Source: Bacteroidales bacterium
GTDB taxonomy: Bacteria > Bacteroidota > Bacteroidia > Bacteroidales > UBA1715
Length of the DNA: 64,000 nt
Assembly (NCBI GenBank): GCA_031286165.1
Contig: JAITUU010000032.1
Span: 1 to 64,000 of the forward strand
Direction of reading: 5' to 3'
How positions within the stretch are numbered: the stretch's first letter is position 1; each line of letters opens with the position of its first letter. Positions 1-7,667 of this stretch are shown here, in pieces. Made by a program: the position numbers and the translations under genes. Below the pieces are notes generated by a model. It saw only the letters and a program-made list of their open reading frames with translations, ran no database searches and had not been told where the DNA came from.

Positions 1-360
1 ATTTCATCTTTCAATTCGCCATTCGCAACTTTCAATTCTCCGTTTTCAGTTTCTGCTGTGAATAATTGTCCTGCCAACTCAGTGTTTTTCTCGCCAAGTT
101 GTGCAATTTCTTTTTGCAATTCGCCATTCGCAACTTTCAACTCTCCGTTTTCAGTTTCTGCTGTGAATAATTGTCCTGCCAACTCAGTGTTTTTCTCGCC
201 AAGTTGTGCAATTTCTTCTTGCAACTCGCCATTCGCAACTTTCAACTCTCCGTTTTCAGTTTCTGCTGTGAATAATTGTCCTGCCAACTCAGTGTTTTTC
301 TCGCCAAGTTGTGCAATTTCTTTTTGCAATTCGCCATTCGCAACTTTCAACTCTCCGTTT
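1..360 (-). repeat. 105-bp in-frame tandem repeat coding for coiled coil
   Basis: The period is exactly 105 bp: the same unit starts at 61, 166 and 271, and positions 1-60 match the end of a preceding unit. Copies differ by only a few bases. Because 105 bp is 35 codons, or five heptads, adding or losing a unit keeps both the frame and the coiled-coil register. The array continues beyond the window edge or stops there; this cannot be seen. Confidence 0.9.
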
Positions 361-2498
361 GCAATAGTCAAATTTTGTTTTTCCGAAAACAACTCGCGGT
401 TTTCTTCTTTCAAACGATAGTAGCCTTTCTCCCATTGGAATTTCTCGGCATCCAATTTCTCGTTTTCAGCAGTTAATTTCTTAACTTCCTCTTCCAAATT
501 TCCGTTTGCTTCTTTCAAATCTCCGTTTTCTTTTTCAAGTTTTTCAACTTCTTCTTTCAAACCTGCGATTTCATCGTTCAACTCTCCATTTTCATATTTC
601 AACTCACTAATTTCTTCATTGAGTAGATTCAAGTAATCTTTCAGCGATTTGAAATTCGCAGTAAGAGAAATTTCGCGTTCATCGAACACAATGGTACGCG
701 GATTTTCGGTATTGCCATCACTCCAGCCTTCAAACACTGAGCCTACTTGTGCTATTGCCGTAAGTGTAGTATTATTTACACTCACCGCGCCAAGTGCTTC
801 GTTGCTCGAAATTCCTTGTAAGGTACAAGGAGACAACTTTTCTTCTACGGTTTTCCATCGAGTGTCCGCAACATATTTTCCTTCTGTTCCGCAAGGAATA
901 AGTATTTTGATAGATGGTGATGTGGTGCCGCCAAAAGTTGCTGAGGCATTTTGCGTTAAGGTAGGCGGTGTTTCACTCAATAGCGTTACGCTCATTAATC
1001 TATCGCAAGATTCAAAAGCACTATTTTCTATTTTTGTAAGACTGCGGGGAAGTTCTACCGATACGAGCCATTTACAAAAATAAAACGCTTGTGTTCCTAT
1101 ACTTGTAATTCCTTCGGGAATTACCATAGTTTTTAATCCCCGACAACCTTTAAACATTTCCAGACTTATTCGTGTAAGCGAAGTTGGAAGCGTAATAGAT
1201 TCTAATGCGATACAAGTATGAAAGGCTTGTGCATCAATATCTGTTATCGTATTGGCTAAACTCACATTCTCAAGGTTTCCGCAATACATAAATGCACTTC
1301 TTCCAATAGATTGTACACCTTCGGAACATATTACCGTGTGTAAGTTCGCACAGTTATAAAACGCTGATTCGCCTATGGTGGCTACCGAACCCGGAATGGT
1401 AATTGAAACTAAATTGCTGTTACTAAACGCTGATTCGCCAATGCTTGTAACCGAACTTGGAATAGTGATTGAAGCCAAACCGCTAAACGCAAAGGCATTT
1501 TTACCTATGCTTGTAACACTTTGAGGAATTACCACTGATTGTAATGCGTAACATTGGTAAAACATTCCTTGTGTTATACTCGTAATAGCATTGGGAAGTG
1601 TAACAGAAGTCAATTCATTGCAACCCCAAAACACATTGTCGCCAATACTTGTTACCGAATTGGGAAGTGTAATAGAAGTTAGTGCTTTACAATTATAAAA
1701 CGCATCGTTGCCTATGCTTGTTACCGAATTTGGAACGATAATCGACTGTAATTTTGTGCAGTTTTCAAAAGCACTTACACCAATACTTGTAAGCGAAGTG
1801 GGTAGTTGTACCGATTGTATAAAGTTTCTACCATAAAAAGCCTTTTCGCCAATAGCGGTAACTTTATCGGGAATCACTACCTCTGTACTTGTTCCGTTGT
1901 ATTTTATAAGCACCCCATTTTTTATCTCAAAATCACTTTGTTCTTCTCCTCCTATACCTTTTTCTGTAACTACAGCCCCATATTCCTCCAAAAAGGAAAA
2001 TGCAACCTGATAGTTTGTCGAAGAACCTGCCGGAATAATGAGTTGTTGCACACCAACAAACTGTTGATACCAAACCATCTTTATAACATCGTCACTGCTG
2101 CCCTCTCCCCATTCTGCTATAATAGGAGGATTGTCGCCCAAAAACTCTACTTTGAGCGGCGCACCCCCATAATAACCAAACGCCTCTTCTTCTATATCTG
2201 TAATGGTAGCGGGTATTACAACCGATGTGAGTCTTCCAGAAAAAGCAAACATTCCTATTCTACTTACCGTATATGTTACTCCACCCCATGTTACTTCACT
2301 TGGAATAACGAGATCTTTTGGTAATTCTTCAAACAGTAAGCCATCAGGATCGGAATAATAGGTAATCTTTGCTTCATATTTTTGCGTAGCCGAATTATAA
2401 TACTCGTCATAAAAAATGCCATCTTGCCAATAATCCTGCCCAAAGAGTTTGCAAGCAGCAAAAATGATTATAATTGAAATTATGTACTTTTTTGTCAT
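1..2498 (-). CDS. BspA-like leucine-rich repeat surface protein, C-terminal part beyond window
   Basis: The reading frame is open from an ATG at 2498 to the left window edge (832 codons), so the stop lies outside. A signal peptide (MTKKYIISIIIIF..., probable cleavage after LFGQ) is followed by an LRR_5/BspA-type array. After one isolated repeat near residue 80, about 13 copies of a motif like TSIGxxAFxxCxxLxSVxIP run from about residue 200 to 490. Next comes a segment like the GWSDG bacterial repeat (InlB B-like, about residues 560-615). From about residue 620 to the edge the protein is a Glu/Lys/Asn-rich coiled coil whose last part is a 35-residue (five-heptad) repeat. BspA-like proteins are cell-surface or secreted and often bind host or matrix proteins; that role is inferred here. 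The lipoprotein gene 48 bp upstream may share its transcript. Confidence 0.85.
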   Translation of the reverse strand, partial: MTKKYIISIIIIFAACKLFGQDYWQDGIFYDEYYNSATQKYEAKITYYSDPDGLLFEELPKDLVIPSEVTWGGVTYTVSRIGMFAFSGRLTSVVIPATITDIEEEAFGYYGGAPLKVEFLGDNPPIIAEWGEGSSDDVIKMVWYQQFVGVQQLIIPAGSSTNYQVAFSFLEEYGAVVTEKGIGGEEQSDFEIKNGVLIKYNGTSTEVVIPDKVTAIGEKAFYGRNFIQSVQLPTSLTSIGVSAFENCTKLQSIIVPNSVTSIGNDAFYNCKALTSITLPNSVTSIGDNVFWGCNELTSVTLPNAITSITQGMFYQCYALQSVVIPQSVTSIGKNAFAFSGLASITIPSSVTSIGESAFSNSNLVSITIPGSVATIGESAFYNCANLHTVICSEGVQSIGRSAFMYCGNLENVSLANTITDIDAQAFHTCIALESITLPTSLTRISLEMFKGCRGLKTMVIPEGITSIGTQAFYFCKWLVSVELPRSLTKIENSAFESCDRLMSVTLLSETPPTLTQNASATFGGTTSPSIKILIPCGTEGKYVADTRWKTVEEKLSPCTLQGISSNEALGAVSVNNTTLTAIAQVGSVFEGWSDGNTENPRTIVFDEREISLTANFKSLKDYLNLLNEEISELKYENGELNDEIAGLKEEVEKLEKENGDLKEANGNLEEEVKKLTAENEKLDAEKFQWEKGYYRLKEENRELFSEKQNLTIANGELKVANGELQKEIAQLGEKNTELAGQLFTAETENGELKVANGELQEEIAQLGEKNTELAGQLFTAETENGELKVANGELQKEIAQLGEKNTELAGQLFTAETENGELKVANGELKDE

Positions 2499-2546
2499 AA
2501 AAATTTGTTTAAATTGTTAATATATAGTTTTATTTTCGTTGTTCTT

Positions 2547-3239
2547 TTATTTGTTTCGGTGTTTTTTAACCAATGTAGCACCCGATTTTACTATCATGCT
2601 TTTGGTGTACGAATCAAATTCCCACTGCAAATTCACGCCCGAAGGTTTTGTGGAAGTTATCGTATTCACATCATTTGTATAATCTTCAAAATCATATACC
2701 ACATTCCAGCCTTTTTTTAAATTCAGGTTGTAAATACCGCCTTCGTCATTGCCCGTAATGCTTACATTTCTATCAACATATACCCACGAAACATAGCAAT
2801 CGCTATTTTCATTTTCCCAATACAAGTCAATATCACCTATTTTGCTATCATTTTGGTTATAGGCGTAAATCCTGTTAAGCCAAGTCCATTGAGCGTTTCT
2901 ATCACTTATTGCTACTCCTTCCTGCGCATCGTTTGCACACAAATACAAATCTTTGCTATCTATGGCAGTGGGAAGTTGCAGTGAAAATCCATTATTCACA
3001 AATACTGCTTGTGGTTGTAGCCAATCTTCAATATCGGCTTTCACGGTATGTATTGCTTGTGTGTTGCCGCTTACATTGCTTGCCGCAATGGTAAACACAC
3101 CACCCACACTCGCGCCGCCCATATTGAGTGTGCTGCCGCCATTTTTACTCGCATCATCATCTTTTCCGCACGAAGCACACACTGCTACGGCAAATCCTAC
3201 GGCTACTAATAGCCCAACATTGTAGAAAAATCGTTTCAT
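2547..3239 (-). CDS. Putative surface or periplasmic lipoprotein, unknown function
   Basis: 230 residues. The N-terminus (MKRFFYNVGLLVAVGFAVAV) is a hydrophobic signal ending in CASCGKDDD, a Bacteroidota-style lipobox in which a Cys followed by acidic residues would be the lipidated +1. The mature part is Ser/Asn/Asp-rich and predicted beta-rich, with a Gly/Ser linker (residues about 33-50), several Trp/Tyr-Val-Asp segments and a basic C-terminus. It resembles the small adhesin-like or fimbrium-associated lipoproteins of Bacteroidales in general style only; no family is recognised. It precedes the BspA-like gene on the same strand. Confidence 0.75.
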   Translation of the reverse strand: MKRFFYNVGLLVAVGFAVAVCASCGKDDDASKNGGSTLNMGGASVGGVFTIAASNVSGNTQAIHTVKADIEDWLQPQAVFVNNGFSLQLPTAIDSKDLYLCANDAQEGVAISDRNAQWTWLNRIYAYNQNDSKIGDIDLYWENENSDCYVSWVYVDRNVSITGNDEGGIYNLNLKKGWNVVYDFEDYTNDVNTITSTKPSGVNLQWEFDSYTKSMIVKSGATLVKKHRNK

Positions 3240-3330
3240 TTGTTTGTTTTGTTATATAATTTAATTGTGCCTCCACTTTTGGCTATCGGCTACTCCTTTT
3301 TTTTGCTCTATGATGTATGGCGTGCATAAA

Positions 3331-3371
3331 AAAACACGCAAGTCCGCATAAACTGCGAACTTGCGTGTTTT
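3331..3371. terminator. Bidirectional intrinsic terminator-like hairpin
   Basis: AAAACACGCAAGT (3331-3343) is perfectly complementary to ACTTGCGTGTTTT (3359-3371). The 15-nt loop holds a further CGCA/TGCG pairing. A-rich on the left and T-rich on the right, it could terminate in either direction, although neither neighbouring gene runs into it in an obvious way. Confidence 0.6.
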
Positions 3372-3378
3372 ATAAGCA

Positions 3379-3402
3379 AACAATGGGTTGCAACCCATTG
3401 TT
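3379..3402. repeat. 24-bp perfect palindrome
   Basis: The core CAATGGGTTGCAACCCATTG (3381-3400) is self-complementary and is flanked by AA/TT, which extends the symmetry to 24 bp with no loop. It lies between the terminator hairpin and the GCGTT microsatellite. It could be a dimeric regulator site or part of a dispersed element. Confidence 0.8.
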
Positions 3403-3422
3403 GAATATGTAGAAATTATTAT

Positions 3423-3477
3423 GCGTTGCGTTGCGTTGCGTTGCGTTGCGTTGCGTTGCGTTGCGTTGCGTTGCGTT
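3423..3477. repeat. Pentanucleotide microsatellite (GCGTT)11
   Basis: Eleven uninterrupted copies of GCGTT. The tract is not inside a credible gene. It lies between the start of the lipoprotein gene and tilS, 180 bp from the lipoprotein ATG and more than 300 bp from tilS. Pure pentamer tracts of this length are prone to slipped-strand copy-number change. Confidence 0.95.
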
Positions 3478-3782
3478 GTACACAATTCAATGAATTATGC
3501 AAACTTTCAAGCACAAAGTTATTCACAAAATCGTTATTTTTTTGCAACGCGCACATATTTCGTTATTTTCACTATTTCGAGCGGCAAAAATACACAATTT
3601 TTCATAATTCTTGCAACTCGTCAGAAAAAAATATGATTTTTTACATGAAATTATATGTTCAAAACAGCATAAACTCACCAAAAACCATTCTCTGATTGAG
3701 AACTTGAAACTCTTTTTTTCACTACTCTGTACTTGTGTGTAAAAAATTTTCTACTTTCAACTTTCAACTTTCAATTAAATTA

Positions 3783-3790
3783 TACTTTTG
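3783..3790 (+). promoter_or_regulatory. Bacteroidota -7 box for tilS
   Basis: TACTTTTG matches TAnnTTTG. Only four bases (CACC) separate it from the ATG at 3795, so transcription would begin at or next to the start codon. Confidence 0.6.
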
Positions 3791-3794
3791 CACC

Positions 3795-5081
3795 ATGAAA
3801 ACCCCTCTCGCACAAAGCATTTTGCACACAATTGAAAGTAATCAATTATTTTCAAAAAACGAGCACATTCTCGTGGCACTCAGCGGTGGCATAGATTCTG
3901 TGGTGCTCACGCACATATTGTGGCATTTGGGTTATTCTATGGCAGTGGCACACTGCAATTTTCACTTGCGCGGCGAAGAATCAAAGCGCGATGAGGATTT
4001 CGTGCGGAATTTTGCGCACACACACAATCTTCCTCTGCATTGCACGGAATTTGACACCACCAACTATGCTCGCACACAAGGAATTTCCATAGAAATGGCG
4101 GCGCGAGAATTGCGCTACGGCTACTTCGAGGAATTGTGTACCCGGCACGGCTACACAAAAATTGCCGTAGCCCACCATGCCAGCGATAGTGTAGAAACAT
4201 TTTTTATCAATCTTCTGCGTGGCAGCGGCATTAAGGGTTTGCAGGGTATTCCGCTACACAATGAGCGCATAGTGCGCCCCATGCTCGGCGCGTGGCGCAG
4301 CGAAATTGAAGAATATGCCGCAGAGCACAATCTCAGTTTTTGCTTCGATTCCAGCAATGCCGAAACCGATTTTGTGCGCAATAAAATTCGCCTCACCATT
4401 CTGCCCGAATTGCAGAACATACACAAACATGCGCCGCAGGCAATTTTCAATTCCATAACACACCTCGACTCGTATTACGCACTTGCGCAACCGCTCGTGC
4501 ACACACTCTGCGAAACGCTGTGTACACCCACTCCCTACGGATTGTGCGTAAACGAAACTGCACTATTGCAACAATCTTCGCCGGCGCAACTGCTCTATGA
4601 AATTCTCTCGCCCTATCAGTTCAACGCAGCGCAGGTAGCGCAACTATTCGAGTGTTTTTCACATCAAGCGGGCAAGCAATTTGTTTCGCCCACGCACGCA
4701 GTCTATCACGATAGACACAAACTCTATATTGTAGAACACAACAGTCCAAGCGATTTTCCTCCTGAAATTACGCTCTCCGAACTTCCGCACAAAAGTATTC
4801 GCATACCGCAAGGAAATTTGGAATTTTTGCACAATGTAATTCGTTTTACAGAGAATACTTCCGCCATTGTGCAAGAATTTTCAAGCGAAAATCTACAATT
4901 TCCACTCACACTACGCCCTTGGAAATCGGGCGACCGCATACACCTTCGCGCTTCGCGCGGCAGCAAAAAAGTGAGCGATGTGCTTACCGAAGCAAAAGTA
5001 CCGCTCCACCACAAAGCGCAAGTATGGGTGCTCGAAAGTGCCGGAAACATTCTGTGGGTCATAGGCTACCGCCGCGCATAG
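3795..5081 (+). CDS. tilS: tRNA(Ile)-lysidine synthase TilS
   Basis: TilS uses ATP to attach lysine to C34 of the CAU-anticodon tRNA-Ile, so that it reads AUA. The 428-residue protein has the PP-loop motif SGGIDS at residues 30-35, followed by VAHCNFHLRGEES, the usual N-terminal ATPase core. The second half (about residues 200-428) fits the TilS linker and C-terminal domain, ending in LRPWKSGDRIHLR...KVSDVLTEAKVPLHHK. The start is the ATG at 3795; upstream in-frame codons lie inside the promoter and give a non-homologous tail. It is monocistronic, with a hairpin downstream. Confidence 0.95.
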   Translation: MKTPLAQSILHTIESNQLFSKNEHILVALSGGIDSVVLTHILWHLGYSMAVAHCNFHLRGEESKRDEDFVRNFAHTHNLPLHCTEFDTTNYARTQGISIEMAARELRYGYFEELCTRHGYTKIAVAHHASDSVETFFINLLRGSGIKGLQGIPLHNERIVRPMLGAWRSEIEEYAAEHNLSFCFDSSNAETDFVRNKIRLTILPELQNIHKHAPQAIFNSITHLDSYYALAQPLVHTLCETLCTPTPYGLCVNETALLQQSSPAQLLYEILSPYQFNAAQVAQLFECFSHQAGKQFVSPTHAVYHDRHKLYIVEHNSPSDFPPEITLSELPHKSIRIPQGNLEFLHNVIRFTENTSAIVQEFSSENLQFPLTLRPWKSGDRIHLRASRGSKKVSDVLTEAKVPLHHKAQVWVLESAGNILWVIGYRRA

Positions 5082-5115
5082 AAAAATACAAACGCAAAAA
5101 AATCAGGCATAAAAA

Positions 5116-5143
5116 AAATCCCTACTCGAAAAAGCAGGGATTT
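5116..5143 (-). terminator. Intrinsic terminator between tilS and fecR
   Basis: AAATCCCT (5116-5123) pairs with AGGGATTT (5136-5143) around a 12-nt loop. An eight-A run at 5111-5118 becomes a U-tract on the minus strand, so it best serves the fecR transcript; it also lies just after the tilS stop. Confidence 0.6.
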
Positions 5144-5191
5144 ACGTGAAATAACAGTAGTCTGAATGTAATTATGAGTATATGAGAAGAA

Positions 5192-6160
5192 TTAAAGATG
5201 AACTGTTATTTCGTGGGAATTATGAGAGAGAGTAAAGTGAACTTGGGGAAAGGCGGAATGTATAATTTCTAAAATATCATTCAATTCCATATTCTGGTAT
5301 GTGCCGGTAATTTTACTTGTATGTATAGTGCTATCGGCTACGGTAATGGTGCATTTATAGTGGCGTTGCAAATCGCTGAACACCGTAGAAAGCGGTGTAT
5401 TTGCAAAGCGGAGTAATCCGGTGCTCCACGAAAGGAAATTTTCGTCTTCGTTTTTACTTTTTTGCAACGCATTTTTCTCCACATCTACGCGCTCATGTGC
5501 CGTTACGTTCACCTCTGCGTGAGTTGCCACATTGCACACCCGCACTTTTCCTTCTTCCACTATTACGTGGGCATTGCCGGCGGTAGTTTCTATTTCAAAT
5601 TCCGTTCCCAACACCTGCACCGTAAAATCCTTGCAGTTCACCGTAAAGGGAGCCTGTTCGTTTCGCGCAATTTTACAAAAAAGCACACCGCTCGCTTCTA
5701 TATTTCGCGCATTGGCGGCAAATTGCGCAGGATAGCTTACTTGGGCATTCTGCTGTAAAATAATTTCGGAACTATCGGGTAAAAATACGTGCAACGGCTC
5801 TATGGCGGTATTTGCTATGGTTACAAATTCCACGTGCGGTTCTGTACGCTGAAAAAAGAATAATCCCACAAAAAGCAACGCCACCGCTGCAATAGCAACA
5901 AGTGGTTTCCAAAATTGAATGATTTTTCCTTTTTGTTCGGTTTTGTGTTCTTCGGGTGTTATGTTCACTTTTTGAGCAAACTGCGCATAGGCTTTCTGTG
6001 CATCAAAGCGTTGTGCGCGAGCACTACCATACCATACTGCGCAAAAATCCAAAAACTCCCGCTCATTGGCAGGCGACCGACGAACCCACGCAAGCAATTC
6101 TCGACTTTCACTGTCGCTGCTCTGCCCCGTTACATACCGTATGATGAGTTCTTCGTTCAT
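5192..6160 (-). CDS. FecR-family anti-sigma factor
   Basis: 322 residues from the ATG at 6160 (MNEELIIRYVTGQSSDSE); the longer frame upstream adds a basic, non-homologous tail. The cytoplasmic N-terminal part has the FecR_N pattern, including LLAWVRRSPANEREF. One membrane helix (about residues 95-113, PLVAIAAVALLFVGLFFF) leads to a periplasmic FecR domain with GTEFEIE, and a C-terminal DUF4974-type domain (LLRFANTPLSTVFSDLQRHY). Such proteins hold an ECF sigma factor at the membrane and release it on a signal relayed by a TonB-dependent transducer. Its sigma partner is directly upstream, but no TonB receptor or SusCD pair is nearby, which is unusual for this family. Confidence 0.92.
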   Translation of the reverse strand: MNEELIIRYVTGQSSDSESRELLAWVRRSPANEREFLDFCAVWYGSARAQRFDAQKAYAQFAQKVNITPEEHKTEQKGKIIQFWKPLVAIAAVALLFVGLFFFQRTEPHVEFVTIANTAIEPLHVFLPDSSEIILQQNAQVSYPAQFAANARNIEASGVLFCKIARNEQAPFTVNCKDFTVQVLGTEFEIETTAGNAHVIVEEGKVRVCNVATHAEVNVTAHERVDVEKNALQKSKNEDENFLSWSTGLLRFANTPLSTVFSDLQRHYKCTITVADSTIHTSKITGTYQNMELNDILEIIHSAFPQVHFTLSHNSHEITVHL

Positions 6161-6218
6161 TTTTTTTCGATTTATACAAACATAGACATTTTTTTTATTC
6201 GTAGCCCTACACAATAGG

Positions 6219-6764
6219 TTAATTTTTTTGATGTAAAAAATCAGAAAACTGTGTTTTTAAAGTCGTCAAAGCCCTTGTAATGTTGGCTTCTACGGCTTTG
6301 AGAGAAATATCTAATTGTTCTGCAATTTCTTTGTTTTTTTTGTTTTCAAAACGGCTCAATTCAAAAACTTCGCGGCAACGATTGGGCAATGCCTGAATAG
6401 CCGTGTGTATGCGTTCCTGCAATTCGGTGGTCAAATACGGGTCTATGTGTTTTGCCTCTATTTCCTTCAATTCATCGTAGGCTACCGTAGCATAATTCTC
6501 CGCTATTTTTCTGTGTTTCAGTTGATTAAGGCAAGTATTTTTTACTGCACGAAATAAATACGCTTTGAGTGAAGTAATTCCTTCAAGACTTTCTTTTTGT
6601 TCCCATAGTTTCAAAATCACCGTTTGCACCACCTCTTCGGCTTCGTCTTCGTCTTGCAAAATAGATGCGGCAAATACACACAACATAGAATAATATTGTG
6701 TGTAAATAGATTGAAAGTAGTCTTCCCACTTTCTTTCTTCATTTTCGTGTGTGTGTGCAGTCAT
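6219..6764 (-). CDS. ECF-type RNA polymerase sigma factor
   Basis: 181 residues. Region 2 lies around residues 20-85 (ILQDEDEAEEVVQTVILKLW and LKAYLFRAVKNTCLNQLKHR) and region 4 around 120-175 (IQALPNRCREVFELSRFENK, then KEIAEQLDISLKAVEANI, the helix-turn-helix). This is the FecI/RpoE-like group typical of Bacteroidota. It is transcribed with fecR 58 bp downstream. A -7 box and TTTG -33 element lie just upstream, so basal expression probably uses the housekeeping sigma. Confidence 0.93.
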   Translation of the reverse strand: MTAHTHENEERKWEDYFQSIYTQYYSMLCVFAASILQDEDEAEEVVQTVILKLWEQKESLEGITSLKAYLFRAVKNTCLNQLKHRKIAENYATVAYDELKEIEAKHIDPYLTTELQERIHTAIQALPNRCREVFELSRFENKKNKEIAEQLDISLKAVEANITRALTTLKTQFSDFLHQKN

Positions 6765-6793
6765 CTATTTTTGCGTTGCGTACAACAATTTCG

Positions 6794-6821
6794 CAAACAT
6801 AAGACTTTTTTTTCAGTCAAA
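6794..6821 (-). promoter_or_regulatory. Promoter of the ECF sigma/fecR operon
   Basis: On the minus strand TATGTTTG (6794-6801) is a TAnnTTTG -7 box, and TTTG at 6818-6821 is a -33 element 16 bp upstream. The sigma ATG is 30 bp downstream of the box. Confidence 0.55.
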
Positions 6822-6919
6822 TAGTTGCACGGCGGCATTTTTTTGTGCATTTTTCTATGTTCAAGTGCAAAAAAATCGTATTTTTACTCATAGTTTCACA
6901 TTCACAAACACCTCTTAGT

Positions 6920-7453
6920 ATGACACTACTTCATTCACACACAAGCAGCGAGCACACCGTAACGGCGGCGGCGCACGCTATGGTTTCGGCAGCAATTACC
7001 GCACCCAAAGCACGAGGAATTTCGCATCTGCACGCCTGCGTGGTACTCGGCGAAACAAAACAAGCAATAGCGCAGAAAATGCTTGCACTTTCGCAAGAAT
7101 TTTCACTGCCAAGTTTTGAACGCGATGCACATAATTTAGAACACGCCGAAGCCTTAGTGCTTTTTGGCAGCAGCATAGAAACCATGAATTTAAAACTCTG
7201 CGGCATGTGCGGTTTTGAAAATTGCGCCGAAAAACGCAAACACCCGCTCGTTCCCTGCGCCTTCAATCCAGGCGATTTGGGCATAGCCATAGGTTCGGCG
7301 GTGAGTGTGGCTATGGATTACAGAATAGATAACCGCATACTCTATTCCGCAGGGCAAGCAGCACTGCGCATGGGAATTTTTCCGGAAGAAGTGCGCATTT
7401 GCTACGGAGTTGCACTCAGCGTGAGCCATAAAAACATTTTCTTCGACAGATAA
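6920..7453 (+). CDS. DUF2148 (ferredoxin-like domain) protein
   Basis: 177 residues from the ATG at 6920. An in-frame ATG at 6857 would add a short hydrophobic stretch and cannot be ruled out. The motif CGMCGFENCAEKRKHPLVPC (about residues 94-113) and the following GDLGIAIGSAVSVAMDYRIDNRI fit the DUF2148 family, which is described as containing a ferredoxin-like Cys cluster. Four Cys in this segment could bind an iron-sulfur cluster. The function is unknown. It is divergent from the ECF sigma operon and followed by tRNA-His. Confidence 0.85.
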   Translation: MTLLHSHTSSEHTVTAAAHAMVSAAITAPKARGISHLHACVVLGETKQAIAQKMLALSQEFSLPSFERDAHNLEHAEALVLFGSSIETMNLKLCGMCGFENCAEKRKHPLVPCAFNPGDLGIAIGSAVSVAMDYRIDNRILYSAGQAALRMGIFPEEVRICYGVALSVSHKNIFFDR

Positions 7454-7508
7454 TCACAAAAAAATCACGAAAAAGCGCGAAAAATAGTGTGCAATATAAA
7501 AAAATATG

Positions 7509-7516
7509 TATCTTTG
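7509..7516 (+). promoter_or_regulatory. -7 box for tRNA-His
   Basis: TATCTTTG matches TAnnTTTG and lies 19 bp before the tRNA 5' end. Confidence 0.55.
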
Positions 7517-7534
7517 CACACCAAAAAATTACAT

Positions 7535-7612
7535 GGTGGTTGTAGCTCAGTTGGTTAGAGCACTAGATTGTGGTTCTAGGGGTCGCCGGTTCGAACCCGG
7601 TCTCCCACCCCA
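7535..7612 (+). tRNA. tRNA-His (GTG)
   Basis: The cloverleaf has D-arm GCTC, anticodon stem CTAGA/TCTAG with loop TTGTGGT (anticodon GTG at 7570-7572), and T-arm GCCGG/CCGGT with TTCGAAC. An extra G at 7535 faces C at 7609, the G-1:C73 identity element of tRNA-His, and CCA is encoded at 7610-7612. Odd point: the acceptor strands GTGGTTG (7536-7542) and CTCCCAC (7602-7608) leave two mismatches (T5-C68 and T6-T67). Confidence 0.9.
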
Positions 7613-7646
7613 AAAAAGGTATCGGAACTTCTTCGATACCTTTTTT
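7612..7646 (+). terminator. Strong intrinsic terminator after tRNA-His
   Basis: AAAAAAGGTATCG (7612-7624) pairs perfectly with CGATACCTTTTTT (7634-7646) around a 9-nt loop: a 13-bp stem with a built-in T6 tract. It separates the tRNA from ribF 22 bp further on. Confidence 0.9.
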
Positions 7647-7667
7647 ACTTTTTAATACAGCAAAGCC

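Larger units (their letters stand above)
3240..3794. other. Gene-free region with hairpin, palindrome and microsatellite
   Basis: 555 bp separate the divergent lipoprotein gene and tilS. It holds a 13-bp-stem hairpin (3331-3371), a 24-bp perfect palindrome (3379-3402) and an (GCGTT)11 tract (3423-3477). From 3486 to 3782 it is AT-rich with no ORF that looks coding; the only regularity is a short TTTCAAC-type repetition at about 3755-3775 just before the tilS promoter box. Confidence 0.7.

Noticed and set aside
1-360. CRISPR-like periodic repeat at the left edge
   Set aside because: The 105-bp period is continuous, in frame and codes for heptads inside a larger gene.
58-420. Plus-strand frame across the 105-bp repeats
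   Set aside because: Repetition comes from the minus-strand coding repeat; the plus-strand product (Ser/Phe/Pro/Asn) has no start context or partner.
1806-2324. 172-codon plus-strand frame opposite the leucine-rich repeat gene
   Set aside because: The minus strand shows a regular LRR_5 array throughout this stretch; the plus frame is an AT-rich shadow.
3261-3485. 74-codon minus-strand frame containing repeated TQRNA
   Set aside because: The repeat is just the translation of the GCGTT microsatellite, and the frame also crosses the terminator hairpin and palindrome.
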